Positions 35,187 through 44,079 of a stretch of DNA of 64,000 nt are shown piece by piece. The DNA comes from Thaumasiovibrio sp043421945 (GTDB taxonomy: Bacteria; Pseudomonadota; Gammaproteobacteria; Enterobacterales; Vibrionaceae). The position numbers were made by a program, and so were the translations under genes. Where the stretch lies: NCBI GenBank assembly GCA_043421945.1, contig JBHOGO010000010.1, positions 1 through 64,000 of the forward strand, given 5' to 3'. A model generated the notes under the pieces. It was not told where the DNA came from. It saw nothing but the letters and a program-made list of their open reading frames with translations, and made no database searches. Numbering within the stretch: the first letter of the stretch is position 1; each line of letters begins with the position of its first letter.

Positions 35187-37268
35187 TTAATGGTCAGATT
35201 CGATTACCCGAGAAAACGGAGGTAGGGCATCCAATAGTGCTTTGCCATACCTTTTTGTAATGATGCGACGATCAAGGATGACCACTCTACCAGAATCTCT
35301 TTCCTTACGCAGTAACCTACCTGCTGATTGAATCAGCTTCTTACTGGCTTCTGGTACAGTAATTTGCATAAAGGGGTTCCCACCTTTACTTTCAATGTAT
35401 TCGGCATGTGCAGCTTCAATGGGAGAGGTAGGTACAGCAAAAGGAATCTTTGTAATGATGACATTGGTTAATAAGTCCCCGGGTAGGTCAAGGCCTTCAG
35501 AGAAACTACCGGTACCAAAGAGAATACTGACTTTACCTTTCTTTATTGCCTCTCGATGCTTCTCGAGAATTTGTTGGCGTGATTCTTCGCCCTGTACCAA
35601 AAGCTGCCAGCCATTTTTCTTAAAGCGTTTTGCTAGCGATTCTGCCATTTTATTCATCTGCCAATAGGAAGCGAACAGCACAAGGCTTGCTGTTTCACCT
35701 TCCAAGTATTGGTTTAGCTTCTCTTTAAGTTCATCATTAAAGCCTTTCGACTGCGGGTCATTTTGCATACTGGGAACGACGAGTCGACCTTGTTCTGCGT
35801 AGTCGAAGGGTGACGAGAGGGCGAGGTAGCGTGAGCCATCATTTTCATCTAAACCCGCTTGGCGACAAAAATAGCTAAATTGGTTCAGCGCTCTAAGGGT
35901 TGCAGAAGCGAGTACGACACCACCCGCTCGGCACCACAACATGTTATCTAAACGGAATCCAACTTCTAAGGGAGAGACTTCAATAATATAATCGTCAGGG
36001 CGCTCTGGATTTTTCGACATCCAGCGAGCCAAGGGGGCCCCTTTTTCTTTTGTTGGCTGTGCCATTTGCGACCAAACTTTTTCTAAATTCTCTAATCGTT
36101 GTAGAAAAAAGCCACATTCAGTCAAGCCAGGCTCACCGAGTCGCGCGGAAATTTCATTGGTTTTTATACGCTCAGCAATAAGGTCGTGAATCTTTCCTAA
36201 CCCTTGGCGTGCTTTTTTGCAGCTTTCAAAAGTCGATTTAGAAAGTTCAGCAAGCCATTCAGGAAGTTCACCATGTTCGAATCGATAAACACCATCTTCA
36301 TTGAAGAGTGCTGGGTCGATCTGTTTTGCCATTTGGCGTAGTTCAGGAATTAAGTGTTGGCACTGCTCTTGGAGTTGGTTTAAGAAGCGTCCACTCTGCT
36401 TGATATCAGCCATATTGGCCAATTTACTGGCTTGTTGGTTGAGTGTTTCCAACCAATTCGCGGCGCCAATTAAGCTTGCAGATCCGGCAGAAAAGTCGCG
36501 AGCAACATGCGGTAAGTGATGGGCTTCATCGATCAAATAATAGCTTTGTTCAGGCTCGGGTAAAATAATCCCTCCCCCTAATTCGATGTCAGCCATCAGC
36601 AATGCGTGATTGGCAATGATGACATCAGCAGTGTTTAACCCTTCTCTAGCCTTAGCAAATGGGCAATCTCTATGTAAAGGTAATCCGGCATGACAGCTGT
36701 GTTTATCTGAGGCAATTTGCTGCCAGACTCTGTTTGGAATCGGTGTAGGCCAATTGTCTCTGTCGCCATCCCATTTTTGTTTTTTTAGTGCAGAAAATAA
36801 CCGCCCAATCAGTTCTAAATCCGATTTTTTAGGTTTTTCTTCCCATAATGCTTGTTGTTGTGTGTCATCAGGTTCTGCTGCTAGCGCGAGTTTGTGGGTA
36901 CAGCAATACCGTTGGCGCCCCTTTGCCAGTTGAACATTCACTTCCTTTTCAAAAATTCGTTGAAATAGCGGGAGATCTTTGTGGAGTAATTGTTCCTGCA
37001 ATGCAACTGTTGCCGTTGATATGACAACCTTTCGATTATTAGCGATGGCGAGCGGAATCGCACCAATCAAGTAGGCTAAAGATTTGCCAATCCCTGTCCC
37101 TGCTTCGGCGACTAAAATGCGACGTGTTTTGTCGTAACTCCCGCTGAGTGTTTTTGCTATCTCGGCAACTAGGTAGTTTTGTGCACGCCTAGGGGTGAAG
37201 TTGTCGAGCTGGGCTGTCAGGTTTTGGTAGCAGCGTCTAATGCTGTCTTGGACTGGTTTACTAAGCAT
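35187..37268 (-). CDS. dinG: DinG-family ATP-dependent DNA helicase
   Basis: A 693-residue superfamily 2 helicase. Walker A is EAGTGIGKS, the DEAH box reads LIDEAHH, and cysteines in RYCC, HSCH and RDCPF match the iron-sulfur cluster site of DinG/XPD helicases. C-terminal motifs include FGTGSFSEGLDLPG and QSAGRLLR. DinG unwinds 5'-3' and clears R-loops and D-loops. I choose ATG 37268 over the frame start at 37307 because homologs begin near there. First gene of the run dinG-TauE-priC-HDAC. Confidence 0.9.
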   Translation of the reverse strand: MLSKPVQDSIRRCYQNLTAQLDNFTPRRAQNYLVAEIAKTLSGSYDKTRRILVAEAGTGIGKSLAYLIGAIPLAIANNRKVVISTATVALQEQLLHKDLPLFQRIFEKEVNVQLAKGRQRYCCTHKLALAAEPDDTQQQALWEEKPKKSDLELIGRLFSALKKQKWDGDRDNWPTPIPNRVWQQIASDKHSCHAGLPLHRDCPFAKAREGLNTADVIIANHALLMADIELGGGIILPEPEQSYYLIDEAHHLPHVARDFSAGSASLIGAANWLETLNQQASKLANMADIKQSGRFLNQLQEQCQHLIPELRQMAKQIDPALFNEDGVYRFEHGELPEWLAELSKSTFESCKKARQGLGKIHDLIAERIKTNEISARLGEPGLTECGFFLQRLENLEKVWSQMAQPTKEKGAPLARWMSKNPERPDDYIIEVSPLEVGFRLDNMLWCRAGGVVLASATLRALNQFSYFCRQAGLDENDGSRYLALSSPFDYAEQGRLVVPSMQNDPQSKGFNDELKEKLNQYLEGETASLVLFASYWQMNKMAESLAKRFKKNGWQLLVQGEESRQQILEKHREAIKKGKVSILFGTGSFSEGLDLPGDLLTNVIITKIPFAVPTSPIEAAHAEYIESKGGNPFMQITVPEASKKLIQSAGRLLRKERDSGRVVILDRRIITKRYGKALLDALPPFSRVIESDH

Positions 37269-37380
37269 AAAAAACAGAATTTTTGGGAGGAGACGGGAGT
37301 ATATCACACATACCTGACTGGAGTGATAGAACCCTCACATGTGACGCCGAGTCAAATTTTGCGATCTTTTGTTATCATTG

Positions 37381-37396
37381 TGTGACAGGAGTCACA
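37381..37396. promoter_or_regulatory. Consensus CRP site
   Basis: TGTGACAGGAGTCACA, an exact TGTGA-N6-TCACA. It lies about 110 bases before dinG and 420 before the porin ATG; near dinG a -10-like TATACT (minus strand, 37298-37303) is preceded by TGTGA. Which gene it serves is unclear. Confidence 0.65.
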
Positions 37397-37664
37397 AAAA
37401 AAGATTGAACCTTGCACTCGCCTGTTGGTGGGGTTATTGATGCATGCATCATCATCTAAATATATGATGATTTGTAAACATAAACGCTACAAGAGTCCAT
37501 TTAATGAACGCTTGTTGGTTTTATGTTTCGTTTTGCGGTGTTGATATCGGCCGGCTAATTATTAGGATGGGAACACATATTACATTCTTATTTCACTTTA
37601 ATTTACATTTAAGTAATTGTTTATAAAGCCTAAAAATCATAGTTTTTGGATTTATTTTGCCGAT

Positions 37665-37693
37665 TTGACACGTTTTAGGATCTCTTGCACGAT
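37665..37693 (+). promoter_or_regulatory. Candidate promoter of the OmpU-type porin
   Basis: TTGACA (37665-37670), 17-base spacer, CACGAT (37688-37693). The region upstream is very A/T-rich, as at ToxR-activated porin promoters. It implies a leader of about 100 bases containing AATCC-GGAA-GGATT, a small stem with a GGAA loop. Confidence 0.45.
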
Positions 37694-37807
37694 GACTCTC
37701 GCAATTTAAGAAGCTTTTTGATGACCTCTTCACCGAAAAGAGGCTCAGGAAGAATGATAAGGAAATCCGGAAGGATTCAACCAAATAAGAAAAGGCAGTG
37801 GACTATC

Positions 37808-38785
37808 ATGAAAAAAACTATCCTAGCTATGGCTGTGCCATCACTATTGGCTGCAGGCTCAGCGTTTGCAGGCGTTAACCTTTATGCTGATAACGGTGTA
37901 ACGGTAGATGTATCAGGTGCAGCAGAAGTTCAATATTACAAAGCCGGAGAAAAAGACTCTGAAGATCAAATTCGTCTCGACGATGGTGATTTAGCGTTTG
38001 ATATCAACGTAGAAGTGTCTGACAGCCTATCGGCTGTTGCGGGTATCGGATTTGCATTTGAAGATACTTACAACGACGAAACATCTGTTTTAAATGACGA
38101 GCTTTACGTTGGTTTTGCGGGTGATTGGGGTACATTTACCTTTGGTCGTCAGCTTCTTATTAATGATGATTTGGGTAACACGAAAGACATCGAATTTGGT
38201 GGTGATACACTAGGTTTTGGAGTATCACAAAGCTCTCAAGCACTTAAGTATGTGTTTGACAATGGTCAATTCTATGCAGCTGCTTCAGCTTCTATCAAAG
38301 AAGATGACGATCAAACAGCTACTGGTGTAACGGATGAAACACAGGTAGTTGATGGTCGTTTAGGTGCGCGTTTTGGTGACCTAGATGCACGCGTTTACCT
38401 ATTTAGTGGTAGCGACTTGGTCAATAGTGATGGTGCTGTACATGACCAAACTGGTTATAACCTAGAAGTTGATTATGTATTCGGTGATTGGAGTGTCGCT
38501 GGTTCTTACGGTAATGTAGAAAATGAATTTGTCGGCGGTGGTAAAGATGATGTTGATGTTATCTCTGTTTCAGCTGACTACACAATGAACATGACAACAT
38601 TTGCTGGTGGTTATACCCTTGCTTCTCCAAGCACAAGCAATTCAGATACAAGCTCTATCTTCTTCAACGTGACGCAAAAACTTCACAGCAATGTGAAAGC
38701 GTACGGTGAACTTGCATTCCTAGATGCAGACCAAGATACAGTAGATGACGTTGCTTACGTTGTTGGTATGGAAGTTTCGTTTTAA
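37808..38785 (+). CDS. OmpU-type general porin
   Basis: A 325-residue general porin. MKKTILAMAVPSLLAAGSAFAG is the signal peptide; the mature part opens VNLYADNGVTVDVSGAAEVQY, as in Vibrio OmpU/OmpH-like porins, contains LYVGFAGDWGTFTFGRQ and ends with MEVSF (C-terminal Phe). The frame can be extended to 37685 but only the ATG at 37808 gives a signal peptide. The protein is acidic. In V. cholerae OmpU is activated by ToxR; toxRS lies about 7 kb downstream in this window. A strong terminator follows. Confidence 0.9.
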   Translation: MKKTILAMAVPSLLAAGSAFAGVNLYADNGVTVDVSGAAEVQYYKAGEKDSEDQIRLDDGDLAFDINVEVSDSLSAVAGIGFAFEDTYNDETSVLNDELYVGFAGDWGTFTFGRQLLINDDLGNTKDIEFGGDTLGFGVSQSSQALKYVFDNGQFYAAASASIKEDDDQTATGVTDETQVVDGRLGARFGDLDARVYLFSGSDLVNSDGAVHDQTGYNLEVDYVFGDWSVAGSYGNVENEFVGGGKDDVDVISVSADYTMNMTTFAGGYTLASPSTSNSDTSSIFFNVTQKLHSNVKAYGELAFLDADQDTVDDVAYVVGMEVSF

Positions 38786-38803
38786 TTGAGCTTCTTCTAA
38801 AAA

Positions 38804-38825
38804 AGCCGCCTGTTGGCGGCTTTTT
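38804..38825 (+). terminator. Porin terminator
   Basis: GCCGCC (38804-38809), TGTT loop, GGCGGC (38814-38819), flanked by A and T runs. Confidence 0.9.
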
Positions 38826-38859
38826 TGATCGCGCGATTGTTTAATTATTTGGAGTCATC

Positions 38860-39510
38860 ATGAAAAATTGTCTGACGGCCTTTAACGTTTTTTTTCTTAG
38901 TTTTATTTGTTTCTTCGCTAGTGCCGCCCAGTCTTTAGTATTGAGTTTGGATGAAAACATCAAGTTTCTTGTTGTTAATGGTGAAGATCGCAAAAGTAGC
39001 TTTTTACAGCGATACGAACAGCAGGATTTGGCAGAGGGAGAGAACCAGATTGTTATTCGTTTTGATGGTGAGGTAAAGAATGGCAGCCGCGATTCTATTT
39101 ACACCTCTAAGCCATATCTGTTTAGCCTAGACCTGAATGGACGAGACGCGACAATCACGACGCCTAAAACAATACGCAGCATGTCACAAGCGAAGTCATT
39201 TTTCCGCAATCCGAGTTGGGTTGTAACCTATAGCGATGGTTCATCTGAAATTTTAGCGATGACGCAGTTAAATGGTGATGGCTTCGGAGGACTGAATGAT
39301 GCTGCCGCGTTAGTCGCAACCTACAACCAGGAAAACGGAATTATCATTGACGATAGTAAAGTACTTGACTTAAAAGAGGATGTGGTGAGCGTAGATCACA
39401 ATGGTGATATTGTGGTCAGTGGTGATGCGGTTGCACAACTTAAACTCTGGTATACGAAAGCAACCGAGGCTGAAAAGGTGGAATTCAAAGTTTGGTTAGC
39501 ACAGCAATAA
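38860..39510 (+). CDS. YccT/DUF2057-family exported protein
   Basis: A 216-residue exported protein: signal peptide ending FASAAQ, then LVLSLDENIKFLVVNGE and GENQIVIRFDGEV, typical of DUF2057 (YccT). E. coli YccT is reported to restrain curli assembly (CsgI); no curli genes are here, so that role is not implied. GGAG five bases before the ATG. It starts after the porin terminator, so it has its own transcript or read-through. Confidence 0.8.
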   Translation: MKNCLTAFNVFFLSFICFFASAAQSLVLSLDENIKFLVVNGEDRKSSFLQRYEQQDLAEGENQIVIRFDGEVKNGSRDSIYTSKPYLFSLDLNGRDATITTPKTIRSMSQAKSFFRNPSWVVTYSDGSSEILAMTQLNGDGFGGLNDAAALVATYNQENGIIIDDSKVLDLKEDVVSVDHNGDIVVSGDAVAQLKLWYTKATEAEKVEFKVWLAQQ

Positions 39511-39512
39511 TC

Positions 39513-39536
39513 GTTGCCGCAGACACCTGCGGCAAC
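39513..39536. terminator. Hairpin between convergent genes
   Basis: GTTGCCGCAG (39513-39522), ACAC loop, CTGCGGCAAC (39527-39536). No clear T run; it follows the YccT-like stop directly. Confidence 0.6.
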
Positions 39537-39563
39537 AACGAGTTGATTGCTTGAAGACCTGAT

Positions 39564-39911
39564 TTAGCAGTGCTTTTGTCTGCAATCGAAGCAACGCGGT
39601 TCCGCAGGATCAACTTCTAAGTCGTAGAGAGCAATCGCTTCTTCACAGTCTGTACATGTTCCGTACATTCCGATGCCATCCGCACATATTGCAGCATCTA
39701 ATCGCTCTAATCTTTCAGCTAAATCGCGAGTCGTTTGATGTAAGCTACCTGCTCCCATCTCAATGAGTTGCTGCATCTCGATGCTTTGAAGATCCTTTAA
39801 GCTTAGGTCTGATTCATTAGCAAGTACATGCATTAATTGGCGCTGATACTTTTGAAGTTCAGAGTGAATTTTTCGTAACAATTGATCGTACTTGGCAACA
39901 AGTGTCTTCAT
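39564..39911 (-). CDS. DksA/TraR-type zinc-finger protein
   Basis: A 115-residue protein with an N-terminal coiled-coil-like helix pair and a C-terminal four-cysteine finger (GTCTDCEEAI ... PRCFDCRQKHC), the layout of DksA/TraR proteins that enter the RNA polymerase secondary channel. It lacks the long DksA N-terminus, so it is closer to the short TraR/YbiI-like group. The ATG at 39911 has AAGGT five bases upstream; an ATG at 39923 is possible. Confidence 0.82.
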   Translation of the reverse strand: MKTLVAKYDQLLRKIHSELQKYQRQLMHVLANESDLSLKDLQSIEMQQLIEMGAGSLHQTTRDLAERLERLDAAICADGIGMYGTCTDCEEAIALYDLEVDPAEPRCFDCRQKHC

Positions 39912-40236
39912 GGCAACCTTCATGTGAACTGTCTTTATTTTAGTCTAGAGTGTTGTTAAGACATCAATCTGATTTGTATCAATGATTGGCCATATAATTG
40001 GTTTTATAGCGGTTATGGAGACGTTTAGCAGGAAGTCTTTTCATCAATGTTGGCTTTTTGATCTAAGAAATCGAGCTCTTCTTACAAAGAAGGTCTTGGA
40101 ATAATATACATCACAGTCAGTAATGCTTGTGGCATCATTAATAATCGATAGTCTTATTCTTCTAACCGTTTGCCAGTGGCTACCATATTGATGCGAAGCC
40201 ATCTGTATCTGAAGCCATCTTTGATAGGATATTAAA
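39912..40236. other. Intergenic region before ybaN
   Basis: About 325 bases between divergent genes. GAAGCCATCT occurs twice close together (about 40195 and 40211). Nothing else recognised. Confidence 0.4.
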
Positions 40237-40629
40237 TTGCCAAAACCATTGTGGTGCTTCTTCGGTATCTTGTTTTTAACATTAGGGGGGATAGGGGTTG
40301 TTGTCCCTTTGCTTCCTACAACACCTTTTGTATTACTTTCAGCCGCTTGTTTTTCTCGAGGTTCTTTAAGGCTTCACCGATGGCTTATCGAGCATCGTTT
40401 CTTTGGACCTATTATTCTCAATTGGCAGGCGCACCGTGCATTGTCTCCACGAGTAAAGCGGAGAGCCTTGCTGATGATTGTGGTGAGCTTTGCATTTAGC
40501 TTTTATGTGATCCCTATCGATATGGTGAAAGGTGTCGTTAGCGTGATCGGCGCTATACTTTTCTACTGGATATATCAATTACCTGAGCGAGAGCTGATTG
40601 CTCCAAACCGGGAAAATGGTAAAATATAG
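40237..40629 (+). CDS. ybaN: YbaN/DUF454 inner-membrane protein
   Basis: A 130-residue protein with three or four membrane segments and the DUF454 signature GGIGVVVPLLPTTPFVLLSAACFSR. The start is a TTG at 40237 with TAGGAT seven bases upstream; no ATG fits. In E. coli ybaN lies directly before apt, as here. Function unknown. Confidence 0.82.
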   Translation: MPKPLWCFFGILFLTLGGIGVVVPLLPTTPFVLLSAACFSRGSLRLHRWLIEHRFFGPIILNWQAHRALSPRVKRRALLMIVVSFAFSFYVIPIDMVKGVVSVIGAILFYWIYQLPERELIAPNRENGKI

Positions 40630-40716
40630 CGTTTTTATCGAATTTAGAGGCAGCGCGATGCTATCTCTTGTTCTTTTTTGGATATTTTGTCCACTCGTAA
40701 CAACCAGGTAGAAAAC

Positions 40717-41262
40717 ATGAACCAAGATCAGCAGTCTCTCATTGCCAAAAGTATTAAATCTATTCCTGATTACCCAAAGCCGGGTATTCTTTTTCGTGAT
40801 GTGACCAGCTTAATGGAAGATCCTGAAGCTTATCAGGCAACCATCGCTATTCTTGTTGAAAAGTATCAAGGTCAGGGTATTACAAAAATTGTAGGCACAG
40901 AGGCTCGAGGTTTTCTGTTCGGCGCACCACTAGCATTAGCATTAGGTGTTGGTTTCGTTCCAGTACGTAAACCTGGGAAACTACCTCGTGAAGTCATCTC
41001 TCAGTCTTATGAATTAGAGTATGGTACGGATACATTAGAGCTTCATGTTGATGCGATTACCGATCAAGATAAAGTGTTATTGGTTGATGATCTGCTTGCG
41101 ACGGGTGGAACCATTGAAGCGACTGTCAAACTTGTTCGTCAGCTTGGCGGTGAAGTGACGGACGCGGCATTCGTGATTAACTTGCCAGATATTGGTGGTG
41201 AAGAGCGATTGAAAGCACTCTCGTTGAATGTTTTCTCAATCTGTGATTTCCCTGGTCACTGA
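40717..41262 (+). CDS. apt: Adenine phosphoribosyltransferase
   Basis: A 181-residue type I phosphoribosyltransferase that salvages adenine to AMP with PRPP. PRPP motif VLLVDDLLATGGT, PDYPKPGILFRDVTSL at the N-terminus and VGTEARGFLFGAPLA in the core. The ATG at 40717 follows AGGTAG; the longer frame (40678) is not needed. Same order apt-dnaX-ybaB-recR as in E. coli. Confidence 0.96.
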   Translation: MNQDQQSLIAKSIKSIPDYPKPGILFRDVTSLMEDPEAYQATIAILVEKYQGQGITKIVGTEARGFLFGAPLALALGVGFVPVRKPGKLPREVISQSYELEYGTDTLELHVDAITDQDKVLLVDDLLATGGTIEATVKLVRQLGGEVTDAAFVINLPDIGGEERLKALSLNVFSICDFPGH

Positions 41263-41407
41263 TACGCATGCAGTTGCTTTCGCCCCTCCAATACTGAGAG
41301 GGCGCGATGACTTCTAGCGGGAAGTACTACGGCATTGGCCTTCTCGCACCCCATTCTACCTTGTGGTAGCATGCTACCCTCTAACATATTCTCTTAGGCT
41401 TAGATTC

Positions 41408-43714
41408 ATGAGTTATCAGGTTCTGGCACGCAAATGGCGCCCACATCGTTTTGAAGATGTTGTAGGGCAAGCTCATGTGTTGACCGCAATTTCAAATGGT
41501 TTGGCGCAAGGCCGCCTTCACCATGCCTATCTTTTTAGTGGTACTCGAGGCGTCGGAAAGACGACGATCGCACGTATTTTCGCAAAAGGATTAAACTGCG
41601 AAGAAGGGGTTACTGCAACACCTTGTGGTCAGTGTACTTCTTGTAAAGAGATTGATGAGGGTCGCTTTGTTGATCTTCTTGAGATTGATGCGGCATCGCG
41701 TACAAAAGTCGAAGATACGCGTGAACTACTTGATAATGTGCAATATAAGCCAGCTCGTGGGCGTTATAAAGTTTACTTGATTGATGAAGTTCATATGCTC
41801 TCGCGCCACAGTTTTAACGCTTTGCTTAAAACATTGGAAGAGCCACCTGAGTATGTGAAGTTCTTATTGGCGACCACCGATCCACAAAAATTACCGGTTA
41901 CGATCTTATCGCGCTGCCTGCAATTTCATTTAAAGCATCTCGATGGCGAATTAATCCAGAATCAGCTCGCGCACATCTTAGAACAAGAGCAGTTTACTTT
42001 CGAGCCTCGCGCTTTGCAGCTGATTGCTCGCGCCGCTGAAGGGAGTATGCGTGATGCTCTGAGCTTAACGGATCAATCGATAGCGATGGGCAGTGGGCAA
42101 GTTGTCGCTGAGCAAGTGAGTCATATGCTCGGTACACTAGAAGGCGATCATGCCGTGTCGCTGCTTGAATCCTTTGCTGGTCAAGATGCGACAGCGCTTC
42201 TTCAATATATTGCTCAATTGGCAAGTGCTGGGGTTGAGTGGGATTCTCTGTTTGTCCAACTATCGGAAACATTGCATAAGATAGCGATGGTTCAGTTGGT
42301 GGCGGAGTCCGTTGACGAAAGTGATCCTGACAAAGGGCGCTTAGTCGCATTAAGCACCCAATTTGCGCCTCAAGATGTGCAGCTTTACTATCAAATGGTG
42401 TTGCAAGGTCGACGAGATTTAGCTTTTGCGCCTCAGGGCCGAATTGCGGTAGAGATGGTCATGCTACGCATGCTTGCATTTAGACCTCTACAAACTGCAG
42501 CCGTCACTGCTCAAACTATTTCCGTGCCATCTCAGCAACCCGCTTCTGCGCCAGTTGCCGCTCCTGCTATTCCATCGCCGTCTTCGTTACCGACATCGGC
42601 AGCTTCGAGTGTGATAGCGCCAGCTTCAATGACGCCCCAAGCAGCGGTAATGCCTAATGCGCGTGATGGACTTCAACAAATTAAACAGCAGCTGGCAGAA
42701 AGACGCGCTACTGACGTGAGCAGACCATCTGAAGGTGCTGCTCAACATCCTGTAGAGAATCGAACAGTACCACAAGATAGTTACACGCCACCGCCGTTGC
42801 CTGCCGGCGAAAATTACTCCAATCAACCGATGCCAGCAGCATTCACAGATTACCAAGGGTATCAAGGTGAGCAAGCGCCTGTTGATTCGACTGACGCGTC
42901 AATGTACGCTCAGCCACAGCAGCCACAGCAGCCACAGCAGCCACAGCAGCCACAGCGGCCACAGCAGCCACAGCAAAGCTCGACGGCGAGTCATTTATTG
43001 GCGGCTCGTAATCAACTTCGCAGCCGTAAAGGGCAAGATACAGGAAAAAAGAGTGAGCCTGCTACTTCTTCTGTAGCAGGAGCAAAACCGTCAGTACGTC
43101 AGTCTGAGAGTGCAGTTAGTCGCCTGGCTCGTCGCCATCAAGTACCGGCAGCAACGCCTGAATCCGTATTGCCTGGTCAGCCAGATGCGACACCAAATCA
43201 ACCCGTAGATGATGCTTATCGCTGGCAACCAACGCAGGTTGAAGCTCAGCAAGAAGAAGCTGATGTGACGCCTAAGCTGGTGAAGCAAGCACTTGAGCAT
43301 GAAAAAACACCTGAAATGCTTGATCAACTGGTAGAAGAAGCCAGTAGTAAAGATGAATGGAGTAGGGTCGCTCAGTCACTGGATGTCTCGCGACTTGTTC
43401 AACAGTTGGCATTAAATGCTGCATTGGTTAAAAATGGACAACAAGTGACTTTGTGTTTACGTGCCGCACAAACGCATTTGAATACCGAAAAAGCTTGCAC
43501 TCAGTTGCGACAGGCACTATGTGACGTTTGGGGAGATATTTCTCTTCAAGTGGAGATTAGTGAAGCTGGAACGACGCCGCTAGAGTTGCGGGAAGAGATT
43601 TATTTAGGCAAGTTAGGTCAAGCGAAAAGTAGCTTACGTAACGATGCTAATGTACAGTTTTTACAACACCGTTTCGCGGCAACGCTCGATGAAGACAGTG
43701 TGCGCCCGATTTAA
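41408..43714 (+). CDS. dnaX: DNA polymerase III tau/gamma clamp-loader subunit
   Basis: A 768-residue tau protein from ATG 41408. AAA+ ATPase part with Walker A GTRGVGKTT, zinc cysteines (NCEEG, CGQCTSC), DEVHMLS and the arginine-finger region; then a long low-complexity linker (about 365-600) with seven Pro-Gln-Gln units; the C-terminal domain binds DnaB and the polymerase core. It is longer than E. coli DnaX (643) because of the linker. A programmed -1 shift at 43045 should give gamma of about 549 residues. It heads dnaX-ybaB-recR. Confidence 0.97.
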   Translation: MSYQVLARKWRPHRFEDVVGQAHVLTAISNGLAQGRLHHAYLFSGTRGVGKTTIARIFAKGLNCEEGVTATPCGQCTSCKEIDEGRFVDLLEIDAASRTKVEDTRELLDNVQYKPARGRYKVYLIDEVHMLSRHSFNALLKTLEEPPEYVKFLLATTDPQKLPVTILSRCLQFHLKHLDGELIQNQLAHILEQEQFTFEPRALQLIARAAEGSMRDALSLTDQSIAMGSGQVVAEQVSHMLGTLEGDHAVSLLESFAGQDATALLQYIAQLASAGVEWDSLFVQLSETLHKIAMVQLVAESVDESDPDKGRLVALSTQFAPQDVQLYYQMVLQGRRDLAFAPQGRIAVEMVMLRMLAFRPLQTAAVTAQTISVPSQQPASAPVAAPAIPSPSSLPTSAASSVIAPASMTPQAAVMPNARDGLQQIKQQLAERRATDVSRPSEGAAQHPVENRTVPQDSYTPPPLPAGENYSNQPMPAAFTDYQGYQGEQAPVDSTDASMYAQPQQPQQPQQPQQPQRPQQPQQSSTASHLLAARNQLRSRKGQDTGKKSEPATSSVAGAKPSVRQSESAVSRLARRHQVPAATPESVLPGQPDATPNQPVDDAYRWQPTQVEAQQEEADVTPKLVKQALEHEKTPEMLDQLVEEASSKDEWSRVAQSLDVSRLVQQLALNAALVKNGQQVTLCLRAAQTHLNTEKACTQLRQALCDVWGDISLQVEISEAGTTPLELREEIYLGKLGQAKSSLRNDANVQFLQHRFAATLDEDSVRPI
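42911..42973 (+). repeat. Seven 9-bp CAGCCACAG units in dnaX
   Basis: Seven tandem units (the sixth starts CGG) encode Pro-Gln-Gln repeats in the tau linker. Being a multiple of three, gain or loss keeps the frame. Confidence 0.95.
43045..43080 (+). promoter_or_regulatory. Programmed -1 frameshift signal of dnaX
   Basis: Slippery heptamer A AAA AAG (43045-43051) in the zero frame; slipping back gives GAG then TGA (43054-43056). After a 6-base spacer, CCTGCTAC (43058-43065) and GTAGCAGG (43073-43080) form an 8-bp stem with a 7-nt loop. AAAGGG about 10 bases upstream can act as the Shine-Dalgarno-like stimulator. Same design as E. coli dnaX. Confidence 0.9.
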
Positions 43715-43747
43715 TAGATAATAGATTGAAACAAAGAGAGAGTAGCT

Positions 43748-44077
43748 ATGTTTGGTAAAGGTGGAATGGGCAACATGATGAAGCAAGCGCAAATGATGCA
43801 AGAGCGCATGCAGAAGATGCAAGAAGAGATTGCCAACATGGAAGTAACCGGTGAATCGGGTGCTGGCCTTGTTAAAATTACGATTACGGGCAGCCACAGT
43901 GTTCGTCGTGTTGATATTGACGATAGCTTGATGGAAGACGACAAAGATATGCTAGAAGATTTGATTGCTGCAGCATTCAACGATGCGGCGCGTCGAGTTG
44001 AAGAAACACAAAAAGAGAAAATGGCAACTGTTACCGGTGGAATGAACCTTCCAGCGGGCATGAAGATGCCGTTTTAA
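43748..44077 (+). CDS. ybaB: Nucleoid-associated protein YbaB/EbfC
   Basis: A 109-residue DNA-binding protein, MFGKGGMGNMMKQAQMMQERM at the start and GMNLPAGMKMPF at the end, as in all family members. It binds DNA as a dimer and is always near recR. GAGAG precedes the ATG. Between dnaX and recR. Confidence 0.96.
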   Translation: MFGKGGMGNMMKQAQMMQERMQKMQEEIANMEVTGESGAGLVKITITGSHSVRRVDIDDSLMEDDKDMLEDLIAAAFNDAARRVEETQKEKMATVTGGMNLPAGMKMPF

Positions 44078-44079
44078 TT

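Noticed and set aside
42911..42973. Repeat as sequencing or assembly error
   Set aside because: The units keep the frame and one unit carries a distinct CGG, so it is a genuine coding repeat.
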